DNA of 64,000 bases from CAVSWT01 sp963731745 (GTDB lineage Bacteria; Bacteroidota; Ignavibacteria; Ignavibacteriales; Ignavibacteriaceae). Of this stretch, positions 17,241 to 25,669 are shown one piece after another. The notes under the pieces were generated by a model, which ran no database searches, was not told the DNA's origin, and saw only the letters and a program-made list of their open reading frames with translations. The stretch is taken from NCBI GenBank assembly GCA_963731745.1, contig CAVSWT010000016.1:288334-352333 (forward strand), in the 5' to 3' direction. Position 1 is the stretch's first letter. Every line of letters begins with the position of its first letter. Position numbers and translations under genes: made by a program.

Positions 17241-19148
17241 ATGCCTACCGAAAATCCAATTGAGCTTTCTGTACCATGGAAAATCATTGCAGCAAGTCCT
17301 GATATGATGGACATAACGTATAAAAATAACCGATTTCCATTTTCATGGCGATCGTCTCTCGCTATATCAATTTATGAACCTTCTGCAGATGAAATTCCTA
17401 CTGAATCATGTGGTCAAAAAATAGCATTTGTAAAGGTTACTTGTTCAATAACAGGTTTTCAGCCAATAGGAAGTGAACGAAGGGAAGTAAACTTTGGCGA
17501 TGTCCCATTAGAAGAACTTGAACGAATTACATCTGAGTACCTTGGATGTTATGGAGCATTATTGAATATTTCTTTTTTTCCTCCATCTGGTGATTCTACA
17601 ACAGCAAATCTGCCCCCAGATTTAAGAAAGTTTCCTCATATCTTGGATTTTTCACCCAAAAATAGAGAATTAATTAGTGGAATTACTGAGAGCGGAGAAA
17701 TGTTAACTGGGTCATCTCGAAGTCTTGGAATCGATCAGAGTAAAACAACAACCACAAAAAATGAATCCAGCGTAGGTTTGGAAGCCGGCGTAGAAGCCGG
17801 AGTCGGAGCGGCAAAGGTCAAAGCTACAGGAAAAATTGATCATACTTGGGGCACATCGACAGAAGATAAAAAAGGACTTTCTTTAGATACTGGTGTAACC
17901 TCAGAATCAAAAAATAGCTATTCAACATCTTTAGACCAATTATACTCTCTTCTAACTGGTTATCACAGTGGGACAAACCATGCTGCAATCATTATGTTAG
18001 CTCGACCCGGTACCTTGCAAGCAACTGATAGAAGAACATTTGCAACTGGTTTGAGAATTATGGAAGGAGTTCAGGATTTCATTTTTGTGGTTTCCAGGCC
18101 TGAGGAAGAAGATCATATGTGTATTGAAGCGTCATTATATACAGGACATTATCCAGAAGATATAGACTATGTAGGGGAAAGTACAGAAGATGAAACGCGC
18201 ACATTCACATGGACCATAAGAGCAAGAGCCAAAGGCGGGTCAGAAGGATTTTTCAGTTTTCAAGGGGAACGAATAGATTTCGGCACTGCCGAGAGACCAG
18301 AAGATACATACGTCTTGCCAGCTGATGAAAATGGCCCATGGGTTATTGACATTGATGCTTCAGGAAGTGATAATGGAATATCAAGAGGAACAGATCGAAC
18401 ACATACGGACCCGGTTACAAGTGGGCCGGTAGCAAATGAATTTGTAATTAGCATGATAAGAGTTGATGATCAAACAGCTCGAGCTACAGGTCATGTTACT
18501 GCCCGAGGCGGTTATGAATTTACTTCAGGCCCTGCAACAGTTGTAGATATTGATTTCATTATTCATGCTCGACGTCCTAAACCAACTGGGATTCAACCTG
18601 CTGCTGATATTGAACAAATGTTAGTTACAAAGCGTGATTTAAGTGTTTGTTATCGCACGGTAGATGGGTGCCCAGAAATTTATGAGCCATTTAAGCTTCC
18701 CAGTCCCAAACCTGAAGATTCTCAATGGTTTGAAAACAATGCGAGTAGCCCTAATTTATCTAAAAATATATTCTCTGGTTCCTCACAAAGTATTCACAAG
18801 TCATTAAGATCTGGTTTAATAAATGGAGCCACAGCATTTCAAAGAGGTGTTAAAACCAAAGCTTTTAATGAAACAGATTATTTTAGTCGTCAAATAGCAA
18901 AAAAAATTCCAGCCAATTTGTCTAAATTACCATTAAACCAATTATTAGATCTGAAAGGTTATGGGGTTAATACAAAAAAGATTTTAGCCAATGCTACAGT
19001 AAAACAAATTCTGACTTTAAACCTTCAAAGTTTACAAAGGAATAATAAAATAAAAGTTGAAGATGCTGCTAAATTAAGAAAAGATTTATTGATAAAAATT
19101 GAAAAAATAATTAGCGGAGAAATCTCAATTAGTAAGCTTAATCTATAA
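17241..19148 (+). CDS. Unrecognised 635-residue protein with Ser/Thr/Gly-rich central segment
   Basis: I do not recognise this protein. It has no signal peptide or membrane helix. Residues 1-140 look beta-rich (SVPWKIIAASPDMMDITYK, then FVKVTCSITGFQPIG). Residues 150-235 are a polar alternating stretch rich in Ser, Thr, Gly and Val (SKTTTTKNESSVGLEAGVEA, then KKGLSLDTGVTSESKNSYST), a pattern seen in beta-hairpin insertion loops of some pore-forming proteins and also in simple linkers. Then comes LYSLLTGYHSGTNHAAIIML, a second beta-rich region with FTWTIRARAKGG and an acidic DIDASGSDNGISRG, and a helical C-terminus (545-630) with LLDLKGYGVNTKKILANATV, which looks like a helix-hairpin repeat. 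The start is fixed by AAGGAGAAAAATTATG. It stands alone between two direct ureohydrolase repeats, so it could have been inserted between them or be deleted by recombination. Confidence 0.75.
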   Translation: MPTENPIELSVPWKIIAASPDMMDITYKNNRFPFSWRSSLAISIYEPSADEIPTESCGQKIAFVKVTCSITGFQPIGSERREVNFGDVPLEELERITSEYLGCYGALLNISFFPPSGDSTTANLPPDLRKFPHILDFSPKNRELISGITESGEMLTGSSRSLGIDQSKTTTTKNESSVGLEAGVEAGVGAAKVKATGKIDHTWGTSTEDKKGLSLDTGVTSESKNSYSTSLDQLYSLLTGYHSGTNHAAIIMLARPGTLQATDRRTFATGLRIMEGVQDFIFVVSRPEEEDHMCIEASLYTGHYPEDIDYVGESTEDETRTFTWTIRARAKGGSEGFFSFQGERIDFGTAERPEDTYVLPADENGPWVIDIDASGSDNGISRGTDRTHTDPVTSGPVANEFVISMIRVDDQTARATGHVTARGGYEFTSGPATVVDIDFIIHARRPKPTGIQPAADIEQMLVTKRDLSVCYRTVDGCPEIYEPFKLPSPKPEDSQWFENNASSPNLSKNIFSGSSQSIHKSLRSGLINGATAFQRGVKTKAFNETDYFSRQIAKKIPANLSKLPLNQLLDLKGYGVNTKKILANATVKQILTLNLQSLQRNNKIKVEDAAKLRKDLLIKIEKIISGEISISKLNL

Positions 19149-19338
19149 TTTTTTCTTACTTTTGTGTTAACTGATCTTCCGAGTAGATTCAATTGAGATT
19201 TGAAGTGCGTGCGTTACATGGACTTTCTTATAAACAATGGAAGTACGGATAGCTATTGAGACACAATTTAAAAATCTATTTTGGGCTTTAATGTGGTAAA
19301 TAATTAGGATGTAAATATTATCTGTACCCTGACGTGGC

Positions 19339-20138
19339 ATGGGCTGCGGCCCAATTCATTTAATTGAAGACGGGCTTATGGACTGGCTAAAATCCAAAGG
19401 ACATGAAGTTCTGCTTCATGAAGATCCGGCTGCCGGATGAATTTTTATCCGGAGACTGGTGCAGTAAAAAATATACAAAACCAGGCAAAACAAATTATAG
19501 AAGCAAATATAAAAGAAGGCTTCTTCCCTATCATACTTTCTGGCAACTGCAACTATGCAGCTTTCGGGACCATGTCTGCCCTGCCGCAAAATAAAACAGG
19601 AGTCCTTTGGTTTGATGCACACGGCGATTTTAATTCACCAGAAACTTCATCTTCCGGCTTTTTCGATGGTATGGCGCTTAATGTTTTAACCGGCAATAGC
19701 TGGAAGGCGTTAAGTGAATCAATGAATGGATTTAAAATTGTAGATGAAGAAAATGTAATTTTAATAGGTGCGCGCGACTTAGATAAAGAAGAAGAAATTC
19801 TTTTAAACAAATCAAAAATCAAAAGAATAAATACGGAAGACATCCGCAATAAGTCAACTGAAATTATAGCGGAAAAATTTTTCCACCCGCTTTCAGAAAA
19901 AGTTCAACAGATTTATCTTCACATCGATCTGGATGTGATTGATAAAGATGAATTCAAAGCAAATCAATTCGCAGCATCCGGTGGGTTAAAAATAAATGAG
20001 CTTACGAAAATTATAAAAGCAGCAAAACTAAATTTTAAAATCGCTGCTGTGGCATTTACTGCTTACGAGCCTGGATATGATAAGTCCCAAATTGCTAATG
20101 ATTTTGTGCGTGAAATTATTGGAGCAATCACACAATAG
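19339..20138 (+). pseudogene. Ureohydrolase (arginase/agmatinase family), copy 2, truncated and frameshifted
   Basis: Homology to copy 1 begins at CATGGGCTGCGGCCC and lacks the first 18 or so residues; an in-frame TGA lies just upstream at 19330. Two +1 shifts are needed to read through: an extra C near 19424 (GATCCGGCTG for GATCGGCTG) and another near 19453 (TATCCGGAGA). After them the frame is open from 19437 to 20138 and shows ETGAVKNI, GNCNYAAFG, WFDAHGDFNSPE and HIDLDVID, as in copy 1. The repaired product would be about 265 residues. Loss of the start plus two shifts argues for true decay, though residual expression of the long frame from the ATG at 19437 cannot be ruled out. Confidence 0.78.
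19728..20048 (+). repeat. Near-identical direct repeat, right copy (gene-conversion tract)
   Basis: Partner of 16379-16699, about 3.35 kb away in direct orientation, with two mismatches in 321 bases by eye. Recombination between the two would remove the unknown gene at 17241-19148. Confidence 0.8.
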
Positions 20139-20149
20139 ACCCACCCCTG

Positions 20150-20165
20150 CCCCTCCCGGGAGGGG
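20150..20165. repeat. G+C-rich 16-base perfect palindrome after ureohydrolase copy 2
   Basis: CCCCTCCCGGGAGGGG is a perfect palindrome set in CCCACCCCTGC on its left, in DNA that is otherwise A+T-rich. It lies 11 bases after the stop of the preceding frame. It could act as a transcript-end hairpin, but it has no T run. The composition suggests a dispersed palindromic repeat family. Only one copy was seen in this window. Confidence 0.55.
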
Positions 20166-20269
20166 ACAATACAATTTAAGATTGATAATTTTGTTAGTGT
20201 AATACTAATAATTTTTAATTATTTTGAAGTGGCCATTTAATAAACTCCTTAAAGAAGGATATACTAAAT

Positions 20270-21679
20270 ATGAAAAATAGAGATCTAACTTTATTGTGCC
20301 TTTCGCTATTATTATTTATAACCACTCCACAAATTTCAGCAACTAATTCCGCTACAGAAGATTCCTTAAAAAGTAAAATTGATTCTGTTGCAATAAAAGT
20401 TCTAAATGAAACCAAAGCTCCAAGTGCATCCGTCGCAGTTGTTAAAAATGGTAAGATTGTATATACACAAGCTTACGGATATGCAAATCTAGAACCCAAA
20501 AGAGCCGCCAAACCGGATATGAAATATGCTATTGGCTCAATCAGCAAACAGTTTACAGCAGCCGCGATTTTGCTACTCGAACAGCAAGGAAAACTTTCAA
20601 TAAATGATCATGTTGCCAAATGGCTGCCAGACTTAACACGAGCAAGTGATGTGACTATTAAACAATTACTTTCTCATACTTCAGGTTACCAGGATTTCTG
20701 GCCGCAAGATTATGTTCCTCCAATGATGATGAAATCAATGGCGCCTGAAGAAATTTTAAATCGCTGGGCAAAAATTCCTCTTGATTTTGAACCCGGCACT
20801 CAATGGCAGTACAGCAATACAAATTTTGTTATCGCTGCACTTATAGTTGAAAAGATAACTAATGATTCCTTCTTTGATTTTTTACAAACAAATATTTTAG
20901 AACCTCTAAAATTAGAAAGCGCAGTAAATTTTGACAAAGGAAAATTTACAAGTGATGATCCAACCGGCTATATGCAATATGGATTGGGCCCTCTGCGAAT
21001 AGCTCCACAAGAAGGCTCCGGCTGGATGGCAGGAGCAGGTGAATTAGCAATGACCGCTGAAGATCTTGCCAAGTGGGACATATCAATTATCAACCAAAGT
21101 ATTTTAAATCCCAATTCATATAAAGAACTTGAGACGGAAGTGCTTTTAAATAATGGCGTTGGGACACAATATGGTTTAGGAGTTCATGTCGCTATGCACG
21201 ATAATCATTGGGTAATCTCCCATGGCGGTGAAGTCTCAGGGTTTACAGCATATAACGCAGTTTTCCCGGATGACAGTGCAGCAGTTGCAGTGTTAATTAA
21301 TCAGGATGCATCTTCTGCTTCAGATGAAATTGGCGATGGAATTTTTGATATTTTGTTTAAAGAACAAAATGCGGAAACCATCAGCCGCACTGAGCAGGCT
21401 AAAAATATTTTAACTGACCTTCAAAAAGGTAAAATTGATCGTTCATTATTTACTTCTAATGCTAATGCATATTTTAATGAGTTAGCTCTTCAAGATTTCA
21501 AATCTAGTTTAGATAGTCTTGGTGATGTAAAAGAGTTTGTTCAAACCAGGCGGCGTAAACGAGGCGGAATGGTTGGCCGTTCTTTCAAAGTTGAATTAGA
21601 GAATGGTTCAATTCGCGTATGGACTTATCAAATGCCGGATGGAAAATTGGAGCAGTATCAAATTGCACCGGCACTTTAA
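20270..21679 (+). CDS. Secreted serine hydrolase, beta-lactamase/PBP class C family
   Basis: A 469-residue S12-family protein. A signal peptide occupies about 1-25 (LTLLCLSLLLFITTPQISA). The catalytic SxxK is S90-I-S-K93 in IGSISKQFTAAA, the Tyr motif is Y181-S-N183 and the third motif is SHGGEVSGFT near 325. LLSHTSGY and LGPLRIAPQEG-type loops are usual for this group, which includes D-aminopeptidases, esterases and penicillin-binding-like peptidases. The extra 100 residues at the C-terminus (FKSSLDSLGDVKEFVQTRRR) form a small beta/alpha domain common in these proteins. The cellular substrate is unknown. The start is supported by AAAGAAGGA. No partner gene is obvious next to it. Confidence 0.88.
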   Translation: MKNRDLTLLCLSLLLFITTPQISATNSATEDSLKSKIDSVAIKVLNETKAPSASVAVVKNGKIVYTQAYGYANLEPKRAAKPDMKYAIGSISKQFTAAAILLLEQQGKLSINDHVAKWLPDLTRASDVTIKQLLSHTSGYQDFWPQDYVPPMMMKSMAPEEILNRWAKIPLDFEPGTQWQYSNTNFVIAALIVEKITNDSFFDFLQTNILEPLKLESAVNFDKGKFTSDDPTGYMQYGLGPLRIAPQEGSGWMAGAGELAMTAEDLAKWDISIINQSILNPNSYKELETEVLLNNGVGTQYGLGVHVAMHDNHWVISHGGEVSGFTAYNAVFPDDSAAVAVLINQDASSASDEIGDGIFDILFKEQNAETISRTEQAKNILTDLQKGKIDRSLFTSNANAYFNELALQDFKSSLDSLGDVKEFVQTRRRKRGGMVGRSFKVELENGSIRVWTYQMPDGKLEQYQIAPAL

Positions 21680-21697
21680 TTATAATTTGACAATTGA

Positions 21698-21922
21698 AGA
21701 ACTGAAGGTTGTAAGAATTGCGGTATAACGAAATGTGTAATTCAAAAAGGATTTAATAACTGCGCTTACTATAAAGAGTATGCATGTGATAAATTATTGA
21801 GTCTGTTTGAAAGTGACCCTGCTGCAAAATTACGTTTGGACTTTATTACAACAAGCCTTTATTTGAATGACTTCATCATTGAAGAATTAAACTATAACTC
21901 AATATTTTCAATGTATATATAA
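21698..21922 (+). pseudogene. Remnant of a DUF3795 cysteine-rich protein
   Basis: This open stretch has no start codon and an in-frame TGA just before it. It translates to GCKNCGITKCVIQKGFNNC, followed by AYYKEYACDKLLSLFESDPA and AKLRLDFI. The cysteine spacing and the closing NCAxYxEYxCxKL pattern match the C-terminal half of small DUF3795 proteins, which probably bind metal. The N-terminal half is missing, so this is a degraded or partly deleted gene. Confidence 0.55.
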
Positions 21923-22149
21923 TTTGATATTATCATCCGGTAGCCTTGTTTAATCATTTCAACAATCAATTAAATTTAAGATTTATTGTTTATTCTGCCA
22001 AAAATTTTTTGTATAATTGAATACCCGATCTCCTCATATCTCTATAGTTAAAAGTTAATTATTATATAACACCATTATCATCTTATCCTCAACTAGATGC
22101 TTAAGTGCATTTGAGCTATTGTTTTTATAAAAAAATTTTAGAGGTAAAA
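21923..22149. other. Intergenic, no recognised content
   Basis: Together with the DUF3795 remnant this makes a gap of about 470 bases between two intact genes. This part is A+T-rich and should contain the promoter of the hydrolase that follows. I see no repeat or coding remnant in it. Confidence 0.4.
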
Positions 22150-23019
22150 ATGAAAACCAAAATCGTTTTTATGCAATTCATTTTCATCATACTGAATATT
22201 ACTATATTATGTTTTGGAAATGAACCGGATAATTTTGCAACCTCCAAAGATGGAGTTAAAATCAGTTTTGAAAGAGAGGGTAATGGAGATGTTGCAATTA
22301 TTTTTATCCACGGCTGGGCAAATGACAAAACTATCTGGAACGCCCAAGTTGAATTCTTTTCAAAAGAATATACTTCTGTTGCAATTGATTTAGCTGGTTT
22401 CGGAAAATCAGGAAACAATAGAAAAAATTGGACAATTGATGCATTTAGTGAAGATGTAATCGCAGTAATAAATAAACTTAATTTAAAAAGAGTAGTACTT
22501 GTTGGTTTTTCCATGGGGGGGCCGGTTGTTATTGAATCTGCGAATAAAATCCCCAAGAAAGTATTGGGAGTAGTCCTAGTTGATAATCTTCAAAATGTTG
22601 AAATGAAATTTCCTCCCCAAGCAATAGGTAAAATGGATAGTATATCGATGGATTTAGTCAAACATCTAACAAAAGAAAAATTACTTAAACGTGGATTTAT
22701 TAAAAAGAATCCTGATATGGCATACAAACGCGGCTTGGAAATGATAGACGATTCTCCCATGATTGGCTGGGAAGAATCCATAAAGGCAATAGCTGATTGG
22801 CAGAATAATGAATGCACTAAATCTCTTTCAAAAATAAAAGTACCGGTGGTATCAATAAACTCAGATATGAGGCCAACCATTATTGATGCATTTCGAAAAT
22901 ATGTCCCGGGTTATAAAGCTCATATCATTCATGATTCAGGGCATGTTGTTATGTGGGATGCTACAGATGAATTCAATAAGCTGCTTAAAGAAAGTATTCA
23001 AGAATTTATAGATGAATAA
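22150..23019 (+). CDS. Exported alpha/beta-fold hydrolase
   Basis: A 289-residue hydrolase when started at ATG 22150, which has GAGGTAAAAATG in front and opens directly into a signal peptide (IVFMQFIFIILNITILCFG). An in-frame TTG at 22105 would add 15 residues before it and is less likely. The oxyanion strand is IIFIHGWAND, the nucleophile is S121 in VGFSMGGP, and the catalytic His is in IIHDSGHVVMWD near the end, with the acid probably in VVSINSD. The family covers esterases, haloperoxidase-like enzymes and lactonases; the substrate cannot be told. It is apparently monocistronic. Confidence 0.85.
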   Translation: MKTKIVFMQFIFIILNITILCFGNEPDNFATSKDGVKISFEREGNGDVAIIFIHGWANDKTIWNAQVEFFSKEYTSVAIDLAGFGKSGNNRKNWTIDAFSEDVIAVINKLNLKRVVLVGFSMGGPVVIESANKIPKKVLGVVLVDNLQNVEMKFPPQAIGKMDSISMDLVKHLTKEKLLKRGFIKKNPDMAYKRGLEMIDDSPMIGWEESIKAIADWQNNECTKSLSKIKVPVVSINSDMRPTIIDAFRKYVPGYKAHIIHDSGHVVMWDATDEFNKLLKESIQEFIDE

Positions 23020-23233
23020 AAATGTGCTCAAAATTTTGCTCTATGTAAATTTTCATTCTCCGATATAAAATTAATTTAACAGTTACACTGATTATCTAAA
23101 TTCGTTATCTTTTCAGTCTCATCATGCCTTAATTAAAATTCTTTATAATATTTGTAATACGGCTATTTTTTGTTATTATTGAGTGTAATACAAACTCTGC
23201 TAATCAAATAATTATTCTATCTAAAGGAACCTG

Positions 23234-24538
23234 ATGGATTCTAGTAATCTTTCCGAAACTAATTTAAAACTTCAGGAAGAAAACAAACGATTAAGAACTG
23301 CTATTGAAGAATTATCTGTTTTAAATGAAATTTCTACTGCAATTTCTTCTACCCAGCCTTTAGAACAGATTATAGATCTTATAGTTCGAAAGTGTGTCAA
23401 AAATATTAAAGTGGAACAAGGCGCAGTAATGCTTCTTGATGAAAAAGATCAAGATAAACCTTTCCGCACAATGATACGCAAGCAGGATTCTGTATCGAAC
23501 ATACTTCCCTTCCGATTCGATACTCAGCTAACAGGCTGGATGTTAAAAAATAAAAATCCCCTTCTGATTAATGACCTTTCAACAGATTCCAGATTTAAGT
23601 ATATGGTGAATGAAGATTTTCCAATACGATCATTATTAAGTGTGCCTTTAACGGTTAAAGGCAAAATGATTGGACTGCTATCTATATTTAATAAAAAAAC
23701 TGAAGATGGTTTTACAAATAATGACCAGAGATTGCTTGGCATTATAGCGGCACAATCTGCGCAGATAATTGAAAACGCAAGGCTATATCGTGAAGAACAA
23801 GCATTGATTCATCTGCAGGAAGAAATGCGGCTTGCTTATGAAATACAAGCTAACCTTTTGCCAAAATCTCAGCCTAAAATTCCTGGTTATCAAATTGCAG
23901 GTAAAAGTATTCCGGCCAAAGACGTTGGAGGTGACTATTTTGATTTTATAGAGATTGATGAAAATAGATTGGCTGTTTGTATCGCCGATATATCAGGCAA
24001 AGGTATTCCTGCAGCAATTTTAATGGCAAGTGTTCAAGCTTCACTACGCGGACAAGCAAAACTTGATAGGTCAAGTAAAGAATGCGTTGCTTTTACTAAT
24101 GATATTCTATTTCACAGCACTGATTCATCCAAATTCGCCACTCTGTTTTATTCAATACTAAATACTAAATCCAATGAGCTTACATTTTGCAACGCCGGGC
24201 ATAATGAACCATTTATGTTTTCAAGTGAAATTAAATTAACAAAACTATCTACTGGCGGATTAGTTGCGGGTGCAGTCCCATCAGTCCCATTCGAAGAAGA
24301 AACAATACCTTTTCAAAAAAATGAATTGCTTATCTTATATTCTGACGGCATAACAGAGGCAATGAATAGCGTTGATGAAGAATTTACTGAAAAAAGATTG
24401 GAAGAAGTTATAACAAAAAATAGAAATGAACCTGCAGAAAGTCTTATAGAAATTATTCTTAAAGAAGTTCATAATTTTACAGGCAATACACCGCAGATGG
24501 ACGATATGACTTTAGTTGCGATTAAACGGGAAAATTAA
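23234..24538 (+). CDS. GAF-domain PP2C-type (SpoIIE/RsbU) Ser phosphatase
   Basis: A 434-residue regulator. A short N-terminal coiled coil (6-30) is followed by a GAF sensor domain (about 30-185; VEQGAVMLLDEKDQDKPFR, then SLLSVPLTVKGKMIGLLSIF). A linker helix AYEIQANLLPKSQP leads to a SpoIIE-type PP2C phosphatase (about 210-434). Metal-site motifs are KDVGGDYFDF, CIADISGKGIPAAI, NAGHNEP and the closing PQMDDMTLVAIK. These phosphatases act on phosphorylated anti-anti-sigma factors or other partner-switch proteins. None is encoded here, but four Ser/Thr kinases lie just downstream on the same strand. The ATG has an AAAGGAAC site 5 bases upstream. Confidence 0.92.
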   Translation: MDSSNLSETNLKLQEENKRLRTAIEELSVLNEISTAISSTQPLEQIIDLIVRKCVKNIKVEQGAVMLLDEKDQDKPFRTMIRKQDSVSNILPFRFDTQLTGWMLKNKNPLLINDLSTDSRFKYMVNEDFPIRSLLSVPLTVKGKMIGLLSIFNKKTEDGFTNNDQRLLGIIAAQSAQIIENARLYREEQALIHLQEEMRLAYEIQANLLPKSQPKIPGYQIAGKSIPAKDVGGDYFDFIEIDENRLAVCIADISGKGIPAAILMASVQASLRGQAKLDRSSKECVAFTNDILFHSTDSSKFATLFYSILNTKSNELTFCNAGHNEPFMFSSEIKLTKLSTGGLVAGAVPSVPFEEETIPFQKNELLILYSDGITEAMNSVDEEFTEKRLEEVITKNRNEPAESLIEIILKEVHNFTGNTPQMDDMTLVAIKREN

Positions 24539-24606
24539 ATTTATTTTTTAAATTCTGTCTTCAACTTATAGCCTTACTTTCATAATAAGTGTGAGAGGAT
24601 AAAATT

Positions 24607-25359
24607 ATGTTTATGCGTTTTTTACAATTAAAGATTAACAGCAATTCTGTTGATGAATTTAAAAAGTTTTATGAAACAACTATTTCACCTAGACTTCAAA
24701 ATATGTCTGGTTGTTTATTTGCAGGGTTAATTAGTTCACCAGAAAATGAATTTATTTCACTTACATTTTGGAAATCTTTAGAAGAAGCTGAAAAATACGA
24801 GAAGCTTGGTGTATTCAAAAATCTATTTGATGAATCAAAACCTTTTCTTGCTGAGTCAACTGAATGGAAGATCAATCTTTCAGATAGTAATGAATTGAAA
24901 TACTCGCCCATCGATGAGGAGCCCGTAATTAAAAAGTTTTCAGTTAAAGCACAAAAAAGTGATGAAACAGATTCATCAGTACCAACTTCTGATTTGTTTG
25001 TAAGAATAGTTTCTGTCAAAATACACGTATCTAAAATTGAAGAATTTAAAGATCTATATTCAAGTATTATTATTCCTGAATTAGAGTCTATAAACGGATG
25101 TCGAAATGTTTATTTAATTGAAAGTGTGAATGAAGAGAATGAATTTATTTCATTAACCATATGGGATAATAAGAAAAATGCTGATGAGTATGAAGCCAGC
25201 GGCAAATTTGCTGAACTCATAAATAAAGTAAAACATACATTTTCACAATTTTATTTATGGAAAATGGCTCTTGAAAAAGACTTTAATGCAAAAGTACAAA
25301 CCACTGAAGATTTAAAAGTTGAAAAATATAATTTGGTTACAGGTAAAAATTTTATTTGA
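24607..25359 (+). CDS. Double ABM-like (antibiotic biosynthesis monooxygenase fold) protein
   Basis: A 250-residue protein with two homologous alpha+beta repeats. Repeat 1 (1-85) has FMRFLQLKINSNSVDEFKKF and EFISLTFWKSLEEAEKYEK. Repeat 2 (about 132-215) has LFVRIVSVKIHVSKIEEFKD and EFISLTIWDNKKNADEYEA. Both fit the dimeric ferredoxin-like ABM fold, in which the pattern 'F(I/V)SLTxWxxxxxAxxYE' is common. Members are small monooxygenases or ligand-binding proteins; no catalytic residue can be assigned. A Gln/Lys-rich linker joins the repeats. The start has GAGAGGATAAAATTATG. Its gap to the phosphatase gene is 68 bases, so co-transcription is possible. Confidence 0.75.
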   Translation: MFMRFLQLKINSNSVDEFKKFYETTISPRLQNMSGCLFAGLISSPENEFISLTFWKSLEEAEKYEKLGVFKNLFDESKPFLAESTEWKINLSDSNELKYSPIDEEPVIKKFSVKAQKSDETDSSVPTSDLFVRIVSVKIHVSKIEEFKDLYSSIIIPELESINGCRNVYLIESVNEENEFISLTIWDNKKNADEYEASGKFAELINKVKHTFSQFYLWKMALEKDFNAKVQTTEDLKVEKYNLVTGKNFI

Positions 25360-25502
25360 TGGAAATAATGGATTTCATTATTCTTATTTGTTAAAACCCA
25401 ATTCTTAAATAAATTATTATAAAAAATATTTCATAAATTTTTAATAACCAGAAAGTTGATTGACAGTCTGCTTAAAGATTATATAATTATTGAGATGCAA
25501 AA

Positions 25503-25646
25503 ATGATTGGTAAAAAAATTCTTCATTATAACATAATTGAAAATCTAGGTGAAGGCGGATTTGGAGTAATATATTTAGCTGAAGATTTAAAACTGGAACG
25601 TAATGTTGCTATAAGCAGGTTAAGAAAGTTTCACCCTCTTCAGTAA
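25503..25646 (+). pseudogene. Truncated Ser/Thr kinase relic (N-lobe only)
   Basis: From ATG 25503 the frame encodes 47 residues: MIGKKILHYNIIENLGEGGF, then GVIYLAEDLKLERNVAI, then an unrelated tail ending at TAA 25646. It is the start of the same kinase type found in the next four genes (ATP-loop GEGGFG, then the VAI strand), but it breaks off where the catalytic lysine should be. It lies 24 bases before the first complete kinase. It is probably the residue of a deleted or recombined array member. Confidence 0.8.
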
Positions 25647-25669
25647 ATATGCTATTATAAAATAATCAA

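Noticed and set aside
19149..19338. Possible remnant gene between the unknown protein and ureohydrolase copy 2
   Set aside because: Short readable stretches occur in several frames but none resembles a known protein, and stops are frequent.
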